DNA of 64,000 nt from assembly GCF_963678635.1 (NCBI RefSeq), contig NC_087070.1, positions 49,643,467 through 49,707,466 of the forward strand, written 5' to 3'. The DNA comes from Symsagittifera roscoffensis. Lineage: Eukaryota > Xenacoelomorpha > Acoela > Convolutidae. Position 1 is the stretch's first letter, and every line of letters begins with the position of its first letter. Made by a program: the position numbers and the translations under genes. The notes below the pieces were generated by a model. It was not told where the DNA came from. It saw nothing but the letters and a program-made list of their open reading frames with translations, and made no database searches. This document shows positions 1 through 13,530 of the stretch, one piece after another.

Positions 1-865
1 CTGGTTGGGTCCTTTTCTCAAAATCGAATCATTTGGTTTGGTTTCGTCTTTCGACTTTTTTGTGTTTTATTCGTTTGTGGTAAGACTTGAAAGTTGACTT
101 TAAATGAATAATTTATCCAGTTTTAGTACCGCGAGTTTTTCTTTCTTAATCATGCTATTAGTTTGTGGTTTTGTGACTTTGGTAAGCTGCGTTGGTTATT
201 GAAGTTTACTATATAATTCCTTCCAACCGGGCTAAAGGAAAGTTTGAAACGTGTGAAAACTGATTAGAGTTGTTATCAGTGAAAAATAAAACTTAAAACT
301 CATTATTTAAACAATTCTTCGTTGGCAAGCTGTGAGATTGTAGAAAGAATTTATGGCCGAGTGTATGATTCAAATTTTATAAAAGAAGCGTCTTGTAAAA
401 AGGTTTGTAATTATATGAATTTATTTGCAATTTTTTTATGAATTTACTGCATTGAAAGTTCAATTTTACTGCTGTCGGGAAATTTTGATTTGTAAACTTA
501 CAGCTTATTAAAAGGAAATTTTTTGCATTGGGGTTATTTATGACTTTAATGCTATTTGTGAGAAATTTTACTGCTATTTTAAATTTTACTGCGATGTGTT
601 GATACGAGTTTTGGATTTTTCAGAAAGAAGTTTTCAATTTTTTTATGTTTTTGTCTGTTTTAGATGATGGTGTAATGAGATTTAAAAAGAAGTGAAACAT
701 TTAAAAAGAATGGTTAATTGTGTTTAAATTTATTTGTGAAAATACATAATTTTACTTACTTAATCATCAGCAAAAAATCATTTCGGAAAAATATCGTGAA
801 TGACATCTGATGTTGTTAGAAGTTTAGCAAGTAAGCGGGTGATATATTTAGTTTTGCAGTAGTGT

Positions 866-3800
866 TCAAGGGAGTTCAAGTGCTTGGATGATCTTGTCTT
901 CTTCACTACTTGGTAAGAATTTACGCGGTGTGTTTTGAATCAGGTTAAAAATTTTATGATTATTTTTGATATTATGAATGTATTCTAGGATTGGGGTTTC
1001 AACGGGCTGTACATATTCTTGTGGGTTAGCTAGTGGACGAGTTTCATCTACATTAAAATTTCGGGTTATTGGGCAGCATATATACATTTGTCGGATAGGG
1101 TCGTAATTTCTAATGATTCCTTGTAAGTTGGTGTCTGTGATACAATATGTAGAGTTTTTAAAAAAATCGTAAAGAAATCGATGGTGTGGTTGTCAAGATG
1201 GTGTATTTGTTGTGTAATGGTTTTCTATGAATTTGTAGTAAGTGCATGTGTGAGTCTGTTTTGTGCGTAACATAATTTGATGTGAGCAGTGTACGTCGCG
1301 TTATTTGGGTGTTAGGAAACTAAAAGTTAGTGAGAACTGGTTAAATTTACTGAAATAAGAGTCGTAAGCTTTTGTGTCGCGAAGTGCTGTGGATTTGATG
1401 TGGTTATATTTTTTATTCATAGAGTTGATGGTAAATACATATGAGGATTTGACGAAAAAGTTTTCCGTTAGTTGGGGGTTAGCGTTACTATTGTCATTTC
1501 AATATGTATCTTCTTTTGGTCGTGCAATGGCGTGATTGTAATGGTTAAATGAAAATCTATTTGCATTGTGTGCAGTGAATCTATTAAGCGTTTGGTTTAA
1601 TCCGATAATTGTGAACTGTTTTTCGTGAAGTGCTGTAGTGAGACGATATAGCCTAGTTTGACATAATACATTATCGTCTGGGTTAATATATAGTGGAAGT
1701 GATAATGGGTTACTGAAGTGATAGGATGAGGTCCATGAAAGTGTGGGAAATAGTGCATTTTCGTTAACGTATTGTAGTTGATCGGTGTTAGGATTTGAGT
1801 GATAGTAAGTGTATTGTGGAAAAAACGGTAAACATATTTGGAGAAACTCTTTTGCGTTAGTATGAAATAGATGATCCATAAAGGTTTGAGCTGTTTGAGG
1901 ATTAGAAGGGAACGGAGTATTGGGGAGTTTTCGTTTAAATTTTCGTTGGGCTCCGTTTTCTCTAGTAGTGGATGGAGAGTTGGAGTATTCTGAGGAAGTT
2001 ATTGTCTGTGAGAGGTGATGTATGGTTAGTGTGTTAGGGTGTTGTAGTTGTTGTTGAAGGGTTATGAAGTTATCTAATTCGTTTTCAAGTTCGGTGTCAA
2101 CGGGACTAGAGTGGTCAGGTGGGTCGCTGGTTATTGGGGAGTAGATTGGGGTTGCATCGGTATAGGAGAAAGGGGCCGAGGAAGGTTCATCCGTGATTTG
2201 AGTCCGGATGGGTTGAAAGGGGGTTGGGAAAAAGTGGATGGGCTAGGTTCGGAGTCTGCAAATTCATCGAGGGTTTCAATATCGGAGTTATTAAATTGTG
2301 AAATGGTGACAAAAACTGTGTATGTTGAAGTGTTGTCTGAGTCCATGCTTGGTGAATTGTTAGTATATGATGGTTGAAGGTAGGGAGGGAAATCAAAAAG
2401 TGAGGAGATTTGGGAGTGAAAAGGGAGACTGGATGGGTACGAGAGTGAACGATTGAGGGATCCAATCTGGCGGCTCATCGTGGGCTAAAAAGATGTTTGT
2501 TCTCAGAACATAAATTATTGGTATGTGGTTGTTCGATAACTTGTTCATATGTTTCGTCTACATTCAGTTGTTGTGCTACAATGTGGGTAACTGGACTTTC
2601 TGGGCATCTATGAATTGTTGAGATGTGCTCTTTCTGGGATATGTTCCTATAATTTCGTGGTACTAAAGATAATGGATGGTTAATTTGTAATTTATGTAAT
2701 TGTGGTGCAATAGGTGTTGTGTTTCTAGTGTCTTGTGAATTATCATATGTATTGGGTGTAGTTGATAGTTTTTTTTGTATTCACTCTGATTGTAATTTTT
2801 CTCCGTTTGGATAAACGTAATCCTTTATATCTTTAAAGTATCCACTGTAGTCTTGTGTGTAGATGTCTGAAAACCCTGCGGTTTCTGCAAGTTTTCGTAA
2901 ATTTTGGTCGATGGATTGTCTTTGTATTGTGTCCATTTTTGTGAAAAGTTCTTGAAAATGTTGTGTGCCGATGTGATGTTGTATATCTGATTTGGAGTAT
3001 ATACCTATTAATTGTATATCTAGATTTGGGTTTCTAGTGTTAGCTTTAAAACCTTCTGGTGAAAGTTTCTTTAATGATGGCATAGATGTTGGATATGGTG
3101 TGAGAAGATAATATTTATCTTCATCGGGATTTAATTGTACAACATTGTGGCTATTTTCAGATCCACATGGGACGGCTGTATCCCAAAAAATATGTTCTCC
3201 TAGAAAGTGTGTCAACCAAAATGTACTTTATTTTTGTAGAATATAGGAATTCCTTTGTAACATCTTTTATCTTCGAATACATATAATGGTGATATTTTTT
3301 TCGTACAATTGTAATACCATAATTTATTTCCTTCGTAGTCAATAAAAAAAAATTTTTTTTCCTGATAGCAAATATCCTGCATAAGGAATTTTTAAAACTG
3401 CAAGTGCAAGTGATTGTAGAATTTGTGTACGTTCAAGTTCACTTAAGTGATGAAGCGTTTCTAGTTCTGATAGTGTCATTTCTTGAAAAACTCTACTTTT
3501 TGTGTAATCTAATTGCATATTTAAGTGGATGTCATAGTGAATTGCACCAAAATAGGTGTTGTTCATAAGTGATAGTTCTTGTAAGCGTTTACTGCTTTTG
3601 TCTTGTGGTCGAAGTTTTCCACCAGTTGTTCCTGCATTTTTTAGAAATGTTACTGGGATGTATGAATTTTTGTCGTTTTTTGAAACTTGATGTAATAAAT
3701 CTTTTATATTCTCTAGGTTTCCTGTTTTCATGTCAAAACCTTTTTCGTATTCGACAAGGATTCCAGAGTATTGTGTTTTATAAAGTGGAGTGTTATATTT

Positions 3801-6190
3801 GCAAGCGGGTTCTGTTTCTGGGTAGATTTGAAAACGTGTTAATTGGTTTTCTATAATATTAATATTTTGAAAAGTTGGGTGTTTTGTATGATGTTTTCAG
3901 GGTTTGTTTCTTAATAAGGGATGGATTCAATAAAGAATTTTTGATGAAATTTTATCATTCTTGCGTGTATTTTTGCAACTTGAAATGTGCTACCTGTGTC
4001 TTACCTGGGAACCAAAAAGTTGTTGTTTGTGTTCTAGTAGTTGGACCGCAATATCCTTGGTCGTTTTTACAGGGTAATCCAATTCCTTGGTAAATTATAT
4101 TGTCGTCTTTTAAATCGCTGTTAATTGTACTTTTTTTAGTTGGATTTTCCAATCAAAAACATAATTTCTTGATATCCTTCGATTTTTGAGTCAGCTTTAC
4201 AATTTGAAGTGTTGTTACTTCCAATGTGTGGTATCCAATTTTTATCATGGAGATCATAATAGTCGTCCATGTGTGCCGTGGAATGGGTATTTGTCATCTA
4301 AATTTATATGACCTTCTACTTCTGCTTGGAGTCTGAAAAAAGTTGAAAATTCATTAATTTTCGAGTTGTTTCTTTATTTGTGGTTAATTTTAGTCTATTT
4401 AGTTCGTTTTTTGCAATCTTCAGAGCTAAGGTGTAAAAGTTTTTCTATATTACTTTGATAGAAAGATTCGTGATCAAGTCTATTTTTATTTCCATCTGAG
4501 ACTTGAGAACAATGTACTTTTTCCTGAGTGAACGTTGCTGTAAATTTGTATCCTGTTAATGTTGTAGCTCTAGCTTTTTAATAAAGTGTCGCTATTATGT
4601 TTGTTGTTTTTATTTCTTGTGGTTCAGATTCGCATTGGGTTACTTGATTTATGGCGTATTTATGTAGTGTGTTATGTTCATTTTCCTCACAATCATAGTG
4701 TGTGACTAAAAAATCTTGGGGTCCTGTTCGAGGTGAAGGGTTTTTGTGATTTGTTGATTCTGAAAAAGTAAAAGAGTGTAGGGTTGGGAAGAGAAACAAT
4801 TTTAAAAAAATACATGTGTAGGATAGTCCTGGATGAGGATTATAGAATGTAAGGTATCCAAGTGTCTTTTTTTGTATATCTATCGTATTTATAGATAATT
4901 TTTGTTGTGATAAATGGGGGAAGTAATGATTGAGCTGTTATATTTGGTGGAGCTAGAGGGAAAGGGTGATGTACTTAATTGTTTAGTTTTACTGTTATTT
5001 CGAATTTAAGCTTTGAGTTGTCTTGTGTGAGGATCTATATGTTGTGTTCCTGTATGTCTTTATGAATATCGTGTCTATATTGTAATCTGTTAAGTGCCCA
5101 GTTATGTAGTCTGTTACTGTCGTGGTGGTGTCCAAATAGTGGAGGAGTTGCTACGAATCTATTCCAATCTAATCGAAGGGGTGTATTATTTGACAAATGT
5201 TCCTTATATCTATCGTCTAAAATGGTAGAAAAATTTGGAGGATATGATGTTGTTGAGATCTGACTTATTGAAGAGGTTGAAAGGAGTGAGAGGGTTTCTG
5301 GTAGTGACAAAGATGTTTCTCGTGAGATTTCTTTTGGTTCGTTTACCAAATTTGGTTCACCTGGAGTGAAAGCTTGTGTCATCCAATGTGGAAGATGTTG
5401 TGATGAAGTTGGGGGATTAAAAGTATTTTCACGAATTTGTTCGGATGTAGGGGTTGATCCTAAGTAGTCCGATGGTATGCTCGGAGTGTTTTATTGTGAG
5501 CTAGGTTGTAATGGTGGGGGGTACTTTGAAATGTACTGCTGGAAAGGTCTAAGGGATTTGAAGTTGGTGATGATGGTATATTAAAATGAACTCTGGGGAT
5601 TGTAAAATTTCTATTTCGTCTTGGATGTATGATTTGTCTATTTATTGAGGTTGTATTTGGGTTTTGACTTGGGTTCTTGTTCTAATAAGGTCCTGCTGAA
5701 GGTGGGTATAAATTATATGTTGGTTCGTATTGTGGTTCGCTTAGGGGTGCGTGGCGATTTACGGGTTCCAAAGGTTGTGACAAAAGTGAATGTCTTTCTT
5801 CAAATGTATATGGGTTTTCCTGATAAGAAATACTTGTTGATGATTGAGGAGGGTGGTTTGTCTGACTGGATGTTGGTGTTGTTGGAGATTCCTGGGATGC
5901 TGTAGTCGGTGGGGACTGTTGTGTGGGTTGTTGATTAGCAATTTTGAAAGGTTCTCTAAAAATATTACCTATGAAGAAAATTTATCTTGATTATAATATT
6001 CTTCTATGAAAATGATTAGTAGTATTGTTGCTAATGCAAAGGTTACTTTTGCTTTTTTATACATTTGCATATTGTCAGAATTAAGGAAATCAGAAATGTG
6101 AAAAATATTATTAAAAGAAGAAAAATGTCTTCTTTGTTGAAGAGTTGTCTTAGAATTCGTTAGAAGGTTGACTGGTTTGGAAAGAAGCAT
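866..6190 (-). mobile_element. Env-position region of element 1 (glycoprotein-like)
   Basis: Downstream of the integrase, where Gypsy elements that carry an envelope keep env, the minus strand holds a series of coding-like fragments. The most upstream piece (about 5.97-6.19 kb) has a hydrophobic segment, FALATILLIIFI, able to span a membrane or act as a signal anchor. A piece near 4.6-4.8 kb has cysteines in the order YDC...TQC. Pieces at about 2.8-3.7 kb include AVPCGS and a hydrophobic stretch with AGYLLSG. The left part (0.9-2.5 kb) is rich in Ser, Pro, Asn and His and is unassigned. The cysteine and PCG motifs recall chuvirus-type (Jingchuvirales) glycoproteins known from other LTR elements; this is inference from memory of the motifs. 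The region is heavily decayed. Confidence 0.45.
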
Positions 6191-7099
6191 TTCATAAATG
6201 ATTAGCTCTTGCCAATTTTTTTTCTTGTTGAGGCAAAGTTTGAGTGTGGTCGGATTGTTTATTGATTTTTGACAAGTGGGTTGAGTATGGGCAGTTTTTG
6301 GTGAAGAGAAGTCTGGAGGTCTAAGAGTGAGCTTATTGATTTTGTTTTCCTTTATTGGATGATCGAGCGTATCTGGGAGTTATTCGTACTTTAGGCTAAA
6401 TAATTATCTCTCATTTTTTCTTTAGGCTAACCGAATATTTTTCCTCAAGGGAATTTCGGAGTATTAGTTGGGACAATATTGTTGATTTGTGTCATTTTAT
6501 AGGGGAGGGTTGTAATATTTAGATTCTGTTTATTTCGGTTGCTTATTTTTGACCTGGAGGTCCTTTAGTTATAGTTATAAATATGTTTAAAGTTTGCAAA
6601 GTGCCGGCTAAAGAAGTGGTGCCAAAATGAGGTGATGTTTAGATAGCTTCTGATTGGCTAAAAATGAACTAGTTGTTCAAGGGTGTCAGCATGAATTTGT
6701 AGAAAAGAAAAAAAATATTTGTTACATTTCTAAAGGTTCATGAATGATAATTAATTTGAAGGAGATTTTTGGAATTCAACTTTCTTTGATATTTTAGATT
6801 GTGGAATGAAATTTTTATAATCTTTTCGTGGTTGATTTCGAAGTCGTGATGATCGTCGGTTATGAGAGGTTTCTTTTATGTCCTGTGGTAAAAATTGTTC
6901 TTCTAATTTTCGGTTTTTTCTTTATTTTTTTGGTATTTTTTTTTCTTTTTATTTCTCGGGTTTTTTGTCGAGTGTTTTCGTTATTTTTTGTTTCTAAAAC
7001 TTGTGGTAAACAATTTCTATCAATATTGACTATTGTTTGAGTTATTGTGAACAATTTGAAGTCCTGTAAAGGAGTATAGTTGTGTTAGTTTGTGAAGGG

Positions 7100-10000
7100 C
7101 GTATTCTTTTGGGTATTATGGTAAAAGATTGTTTCGTTGTTGAACAATTTCTTTTTTTTTGAATGAATAAGTTTACATGTTACATCGGTGGGTTTGTCAA
7201 TAATCTGAAATGGCCCTTCTCGGATTGATTGTAACTTTTTTTGATATTCCTTTTTGTATTACGAAACTTGGAAATAAGACAAATTTTCCAGTTTTCAAAT
7301 TTGTAGCTGGTGTGAATCGTGAATTCATTTGGGAATTAACATTCTGTCTTTGTAATAGTTTTTTTTGCTATTTTTTGATAAATTTCTTTATGTTTTTTTT
7401 TATCTCTGTTTAAAATCCATTCGGTATGTGTGTCAGAGGTTTATTTCAAAATTTGTTTGTGGGTGATGAAAATGATCTTCATCCTAAGGTTGTTGTTATT
7501 TGACAGTTATAAGCTAAGGGGAATAATTTTACATCTGTTGACCATTCAGTATATTTTGTATCGTTTCGATTCATGATACATCTGAGATGTACTTGTAATG
7601 AACGGTTGATTCCTTCGACTAAACCATTAATCCAAGGGGCATGAGATGTTCGTGGTTTGTGTTTGATGTTATATAGATGGCATAATGTAATTATTTCCTT
7701 GTTAAGGAACTCGGTGTCATTGTCTGTGAGAAGGATTTCTGATAATCCGAATTTCGCTATCCAGTATTCATAAAGGGTTGTAAATGCATAATAAGCGTTA
7801 CAATGAGGTACCGGGTTAAGTCTGCTTTTGATGTGGGTATGGTTTATTTAACTGGCATGTTATGCAATCATTGCTTAATACTTCAATCCAATTTGGTGCA
7901 TTTGGAAAGTAAAAATTTTGGATGAAATTTGAGTATCTTTTTTTCTGATTCTGCATGTCCTTTAGTGTTTAAGGAATGTGAAATGTGAAATGCTAGGAGT
8001 ATCATACTTAGTGGTAAACTTGGTACTTTTAATTCTGATGTTTGATATTCTAAAATATTTGTGTTCCCATTTATGGATGTATTGTTAAATTTTCTAAGGT
8101 ATCTTAGAAGTGTTTCATTTCCTAGAATTGTGATATCTGCTTTTATGGGTTTTGTTTTATAAGTGTGCCAAGACTTTAATCGTCTAATCGCTGGGTCAAG
8201 ATTTTGTAAATATTGTAGTACCTAAAATGTTAATTTCTCTGTACTTGGTAGAAAGATTTTTTCGATTTCTAACTTTGAGAGAGGTAAGTTATCAAGAGGG
8301 TCATAGAGGTTAAATTCTTGATTTGAATCGGTATCTGGGGGCCCTGATAAATTTATGTTATCAGTTAAGTTTTCTTTTTCTATTATAGGAAATAGGTCTG
8401 TCTTGTACATTTTTTGTTTGAATGGTTTTTGTTGTGTATTGTTTTGGATCCATGATGAATATGGTGTTGGTTTAAATGTAGGGTTTCTGAAGAGTTCAAC
8501 TTCGTAGTAATTGTTTTGGCAATGCAAATATAATGGAAAGTGTTATAAGTGATTTATTTGTGTTTGATCAATATCAGTTTTTACTGCGTATTTGCATTCT
8601 AGTTTTGGTGATGTTTCATTTTTTGCAAGGAAAAACTTTATATTTTTTGGTATTTCTACTGTTGTTTTTCTTGTTAATAGTTCAGGTGGTGTGTTTCTAC
8701 TAAGTGTGTCTGGTAGTGCAAGATTTTTTCCTGCTGTGGAAACTATGTGTAGGTTTGGGAATTTCATTAGAAATAATTGAAACCTGTAAACTCTATGGTT
8801 TGGGTTTGATTTTTGGGTGAAAAGAAAAACTATGGGTTTATGGTCTGTAAAATGAACTGTTGGATGTTTTGATCTAAATATTAAAAATTCATATTCTGTG
8901 AGAGTGTATATTATAGCTCTGCATTCTCTCATAAGTGCAGAGAGTCTATGTTCAGCTTGTGTAAATAGTCTTGAGTTTACTGAAATAAGATTCATCTTGT
9001 TTGTTCCACTGTGTAACTGTAATAGGGCTGCGCCGATGCCAAAATTAGAGGCGTCGCACATAGCATAAAATAGTTGGTCTAGGTCTGGAATGGTGTTTGA
9101 TATTTGTTCAGTGAGAAGTGTTTTTATTTGTTCAAACCTTTTCTGATGTTCTGTTGTCCATTCAAAATTATTTTGTTGCCTGCGAATGTTATTAAATGGT
9201 CTTAAATATCGTTGGATTTTATAAACGTTTTTACTTAAGAAAATGAGCATTCGTCTGAAGTTTGATGATTGCGTCTATGCGGGATTTCAAGAAGTGATCG
9301 TATTTCCTTCGATAATATGTTCTGGCAAATTCACACGGGTGAGAAAAAAATGTGATTTATCCGGGGCTGGTTTCATGTTTTATTTTAGAAGTTTTTAATG
9401 AAATTTTTCTAAGGCATTAAACGTTTCGTTTTTTGTCTGTGATTGCACGAAAACATCGTCTAAATATGTTATTACATTTTTACTGAGAATGAGTGGTCGA
9501 AAAATTTTACTCGTGAATGCTGAGAATGCTGCTGGTCCTATGGAAATTCTATAGAAAAGTCTATTAAAGTCGTATTGTTGGTTTCCAATGACGAATTGTG
9601 TTAAGCGTCGTGATTGTTCATCTAGTGGCATTTGATTGTATGCACTGTTCATGTCAGCGGTTGTGAAATATTTTCCGTTCATCTTATTTTTTGTGAGAAT
9701 TACTTGAATTGGTTTTATAGGCCAATTACGTTTATATTCATCAATTAGTGAAGTGATATATCTTGCATCTAGTACAATTTTTATTGATTCTCCTTTAGCT
9801 AAAAAAAATAACGGGATTTGTGAATGTGTTTCCTTTTGGTTGTTCTTCTTTATTTACCGGGGAAATAGTTTCATATTGTTTTAGAATATCTAGTAATCTA
9901 TTTACTTAGTCTTGCAAGTGAATTGGGATTTTACTTGCTCGTTGCTTTTTGAAAATTGCGTCAGGTTTCAGTTGTAGATGATGTGGTGAAATTACTTTAC

Positions 10001-10950
10001 CAACATCAAATTTAGATGTGGCGTAAACCATTGGCTTTTTTAGTAATAGTTCCGCTAGTTGTTCAAATTTTTTTGCGTAATTTGAGACTGTTGAAAATTG
10101 AACTTTGTGAGGATTTTTTGTTGATCCTTGGTGTATTTTGATATCTGGAATGTCGGTTTAAAATTAGGTATTTTGTAAAATAATCTGTGTTTCGTTTGTT
10201 ATCACTTATTATATTATTTATTGATAATTCTTCATTCAGAATTGTTGATTGGCATATGTCTAATAATTTTAAAATATTATTTACTCTATATGCTACTTCT
10301 AAGGGGGGATAGATTGTTGCATTTGTTTCGCAGTTATTTTGTATGGAGAGTTATTGTATACATGCTGTGAAAATATATCTGAATTTGTGTTATTCGTGTA
10401 TTTGATGTATGAGATTGTTACTCGGAAAAATTTGTGAATGGCTTGAATTCAAGGTCTGACATATATAGTCGTTGTTTGTTTTGTTTCATGTTATATTGAA
10501 GAATTTGATTTACTGAAAAGATGTATACATATCCTGCTTGTGGCTTCAGGTGTTCTCGTTCTCAGTTATATATGCGATAGAAAAAAATGGCGGTTGTTTA
10601 TTGAGTCTTTGAAAAAATGTAAGTGATGAATTTTTAGTTTTTGTGTATTTGTTTTTTTATGTGTTTTTTTACTATTTCAGATATTAATAGTAGGGATATA
10701 TTTGGTGATAAATGTTATTCCAATAATATTGTGTTTTATATCTGTGATATGGAATGTTTGTTTGAAAAATTTGGTAAAGAAATTATTTTGTTCCATTGTT
10801 CGGGTAGGAACAAGGAATAGTTGGTTTTTTCCAAAATTTGTTAAACTTGATCCTTGTGCTGTAGCTAATTTGCTTGAGGTTTTTAAGGGTATTAATTTTG
10901 GATGTAGAGTTTGTATTTCATTCCAGGTGGGATTGCTTAGAATAATTGAT
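7100..10950 (-). mobile_element. Pol region of element 1 (RT, RNase H, integrase)
   Basis: Sequence features seen on the minus strand: the reverse transcriptase active-site box YLDDVFVQS near 9.4 kb, with FTTADMNSAYNQMPL upstream, which carries the first catalytic Asp region; a Ty3-type RNase H at about 8.5-9.25 kb with MCDASNFGIGAALL and FTDHKPIVF; and an integrase core around 7.5-7.8 kb including HKPRTSHAPWINGLVEG. The domain order is RT, RNase H, integrase, which identifies Ty3/Gypsy and excludes Copia. The region is broken several times. A second fragment of the same RNase H family lies at 34.4-34.9 kb. Confidence 0.8.
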
Positions 10951-11399
10951 TCTACACCTGAGTCTATTAAAAAATCAATTTCGAGGTCTGGTGATTAAAA
11001 ATTTTTACTTTTTGGATTTTCTAAAAAAAATGGTATGTTCCAAGTTTTTTCTTTGGTTAGTTGTATTTTGTTTGATGCGTTTTGATATATATTGTTTGTG
11101 CTTGAACTTCCTTTAAGTTCTTGTTCAGTATAGTCAATTAATTCTTGAATATTATCATGGTTTTGGAAATTGTCATGGTTATTTTTATAAAAATTTGATT
11201 CTATTGGTGTTTCGTATTCGTTTTCAATCTCAAGCATGTTTTTCAAAAGTATATTTTCTGTTTTGCTTTCATCGTTTGTGGATTCCCAAGTTACGTGATT
11301 TAGATGTAATTGTGTGGTTTCTGTGTTATCAAAACCGGGAGGTTCTGATTCCGTTTGTTCAGTTGATTGTGCTTGGTTAATTTGTCTTTGATGTTAGGC

Positions 11400-13530
11400 G
11401 TACTACTTCTATAGTTTTGTTTTGAATTTTGATATTGTGTATTATTTCTGTGCGGTTATTGAGAAAAGTTTTTTTTGTCGATTTTGATAATTCAAACTTC
11501 TGTTTTGGGAATTTTCACGTGATCTATTGTGATAGTAATTGTAGTTTGATCTATGGTAGTTTGATCTATTGTTTGAATAGTCTCGTGATCTGTTATTTTG
11601 ATACTGTCTGTTTCTATTATTTGAATAATTTCTGTTTCTATTGTTTGAGGAGTTTCGAATGTATGAGGAGTTTCTAGATCTATCGTTTGAATAGTATCTA
11701 TTACGAGAATTTGAACGGGAACTGTTTTTAACGAAGTTCGAACAGTTGCTTCTATTTGAATTTGGTCTTGAACAATTATTTTGATATCGATTGTTTTGAC
11801 TGTTTGATCGACTATATCTATTCTGTGAGAAATTTCGTGAATTTTTTTGATCCGGAGATTTTCCTCGATAGTTATATCAGAAGAATGATTGTTGTCTAGA
11901 GACATTGTAATTGTCAGGGAGAGGTTTGCCTGAGCTTTTGTTACTGTGAAAGTTTTTATTTGGTAGGTTTTGGTCTTTTTTCATGTATTGGTAAAGTGAT
12001 TTGTTTGGTTCTCTGTCTTTTTGTGGTTTGTTTTGATTATCTTGTTGTTTTTGTCTACATTCAGCAATGCTGTGTCCGTATCTACGGCAATAAATACACC
12101 ATTTTTTGAATGATGGCTTGCCTTTAAATTTTGGATTTTTCTCGTACATATTTAATATTTGAGTAATTTTTTCAGCTAGTTCAAAGTCAGAGTCGTGAAC
12201 ATTATATATTTGTGAAGGAGTGGTTTGGATATTACTTACATAATGTAATTTGAAATTTTCTATTTCTTCCAATTTCATAGTTATTTCGGCTTGTTCTAGT
12301 TTATCTACTAGTTTTCTGAAGTCTATATCGGGTTCTCGGATTGGAAATGGATGTGATGCTCTCTTTTTTATTGCTATTTTTCGTAATGGAGGTGTTAGAG
12401 TCATCATTAAAATTTCTGTCATTTTTGTATTTTTATAATCATGAGTATTAAGGGAATATGTTTTTTTTACTAGTGTTTCAATTCTTACTGCCAGTTTTTT
12501 AATTGTTTCGTTTGGGATTCTTCGAATTTAATTGCATAAAACTCTTGGATGTTGTTTGTTTCTTTCGGAGTCGAACATTTTGAAAATTTGTGTGTGAATT
12601 GTTTCCAATTGGACTTAATTTTAGTAGTTATAACAGAAAACGATTTTGGGCTGCGCCATCAAGTGTGGTTTGGGTTAGAGCTGTGCGTCTATGTATCCAA
12701 TTTTGACGAAGTGGTGTGTTTACTGGTTCAGGTCATATATTTAAATACAAATTTGCTGTGACTGCATTTAAATAATCTTCTACGGAGTATTTGGGATCTG
12801 TTTCTGTGAATACCATTAATGGCTTATTTGAAGGATCCACCCATAAGGTATGGATTCATTGTCATTTGTAGTGATTCTGCGGCGTTTATTAATTTGGAGA
12901 AATTTGTAAGTTGAGTCTTTGTTATTTGATGTTGTTGTAGATAATATGGTAGTAGAATTTCATTTTGCATTTGAGTTGGTTGATAATTTTGTGTATTCAC
13001 TTGATTTTGTGGTTGAAAATTATTAATTTTATTTGAGGTTGGGTGATGTCTTGTTTGCCTTTGTTCATTTCGTGTATATAGTTCGAAAAGATCTGATTGA
13101 TAGAAAGGATCTGGTTGATCGATGTTCCAGTTATTGTGATGATTATTTGTGTTAAATCGTTGATTTTGATAATAATATTCTTCGTCTTTTGAGTAATGTG
13201 GTTGATTTCTAACATGTTTTTTTGCTATGTTTTTGTTTTGTTGGAAAAATGGGTAATTTTTGCTACGATCTAGTGTAGCTCGTGGCTGGTCATTCTGATT
13301 GAGAAGCTTGTTGATTGAGAAAAATTGATTGAAAAAAAAAGTTGATTGAGAAAAATACTGATTGAGAAGCTTCTTGTGGTACATTTTAAGTTTGTGATTG
13401 CGGTTGATTTTGACTAGTATTGGGGGGTTTTGTTGTTTTGGATTTTTGGAAAAATTTATAGTTAGGGTCTGAGAAGTTATTTCTGTTTGATGTTTTTGCT
13501 TATTTGTTTGTCTTGATGCTGTCACTGGTC
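11400..13530 (-). mobile_element. Gag-like region of element 1
   Basis: A CX2CX4HX4C zinc knuckle (CIYCRRYGHSIAEC) on the minus strand near 12.06 kb marks a nucleocapsid. Upstream of it in the sense of the element (12.8-13.5 kb) is a Gln-, Asn- and His-rich stretch, such as NNHHNNWNIDQPDPFYQSD, of the low-complexity kind seen in gag. A Thr/Ile/Asp-rich simple-sequence stretch at 11.5-11.9 kb follows. The region is broken. Confidence 0.6.

Noticed and set aside
1-865. 3' LTR of element 1
   Set aside because: Position would fit, and short TTTACTGC motifs recur, but no matching direct repeat was found near 15-16 kb.
2111-2377. Gly/Leu-rich plus-strand open stretch
   Set aside because: Opposite-strand shadow of the Ser/Pro-rich fragments of element 1, caused by the T/G-rich plus strand.
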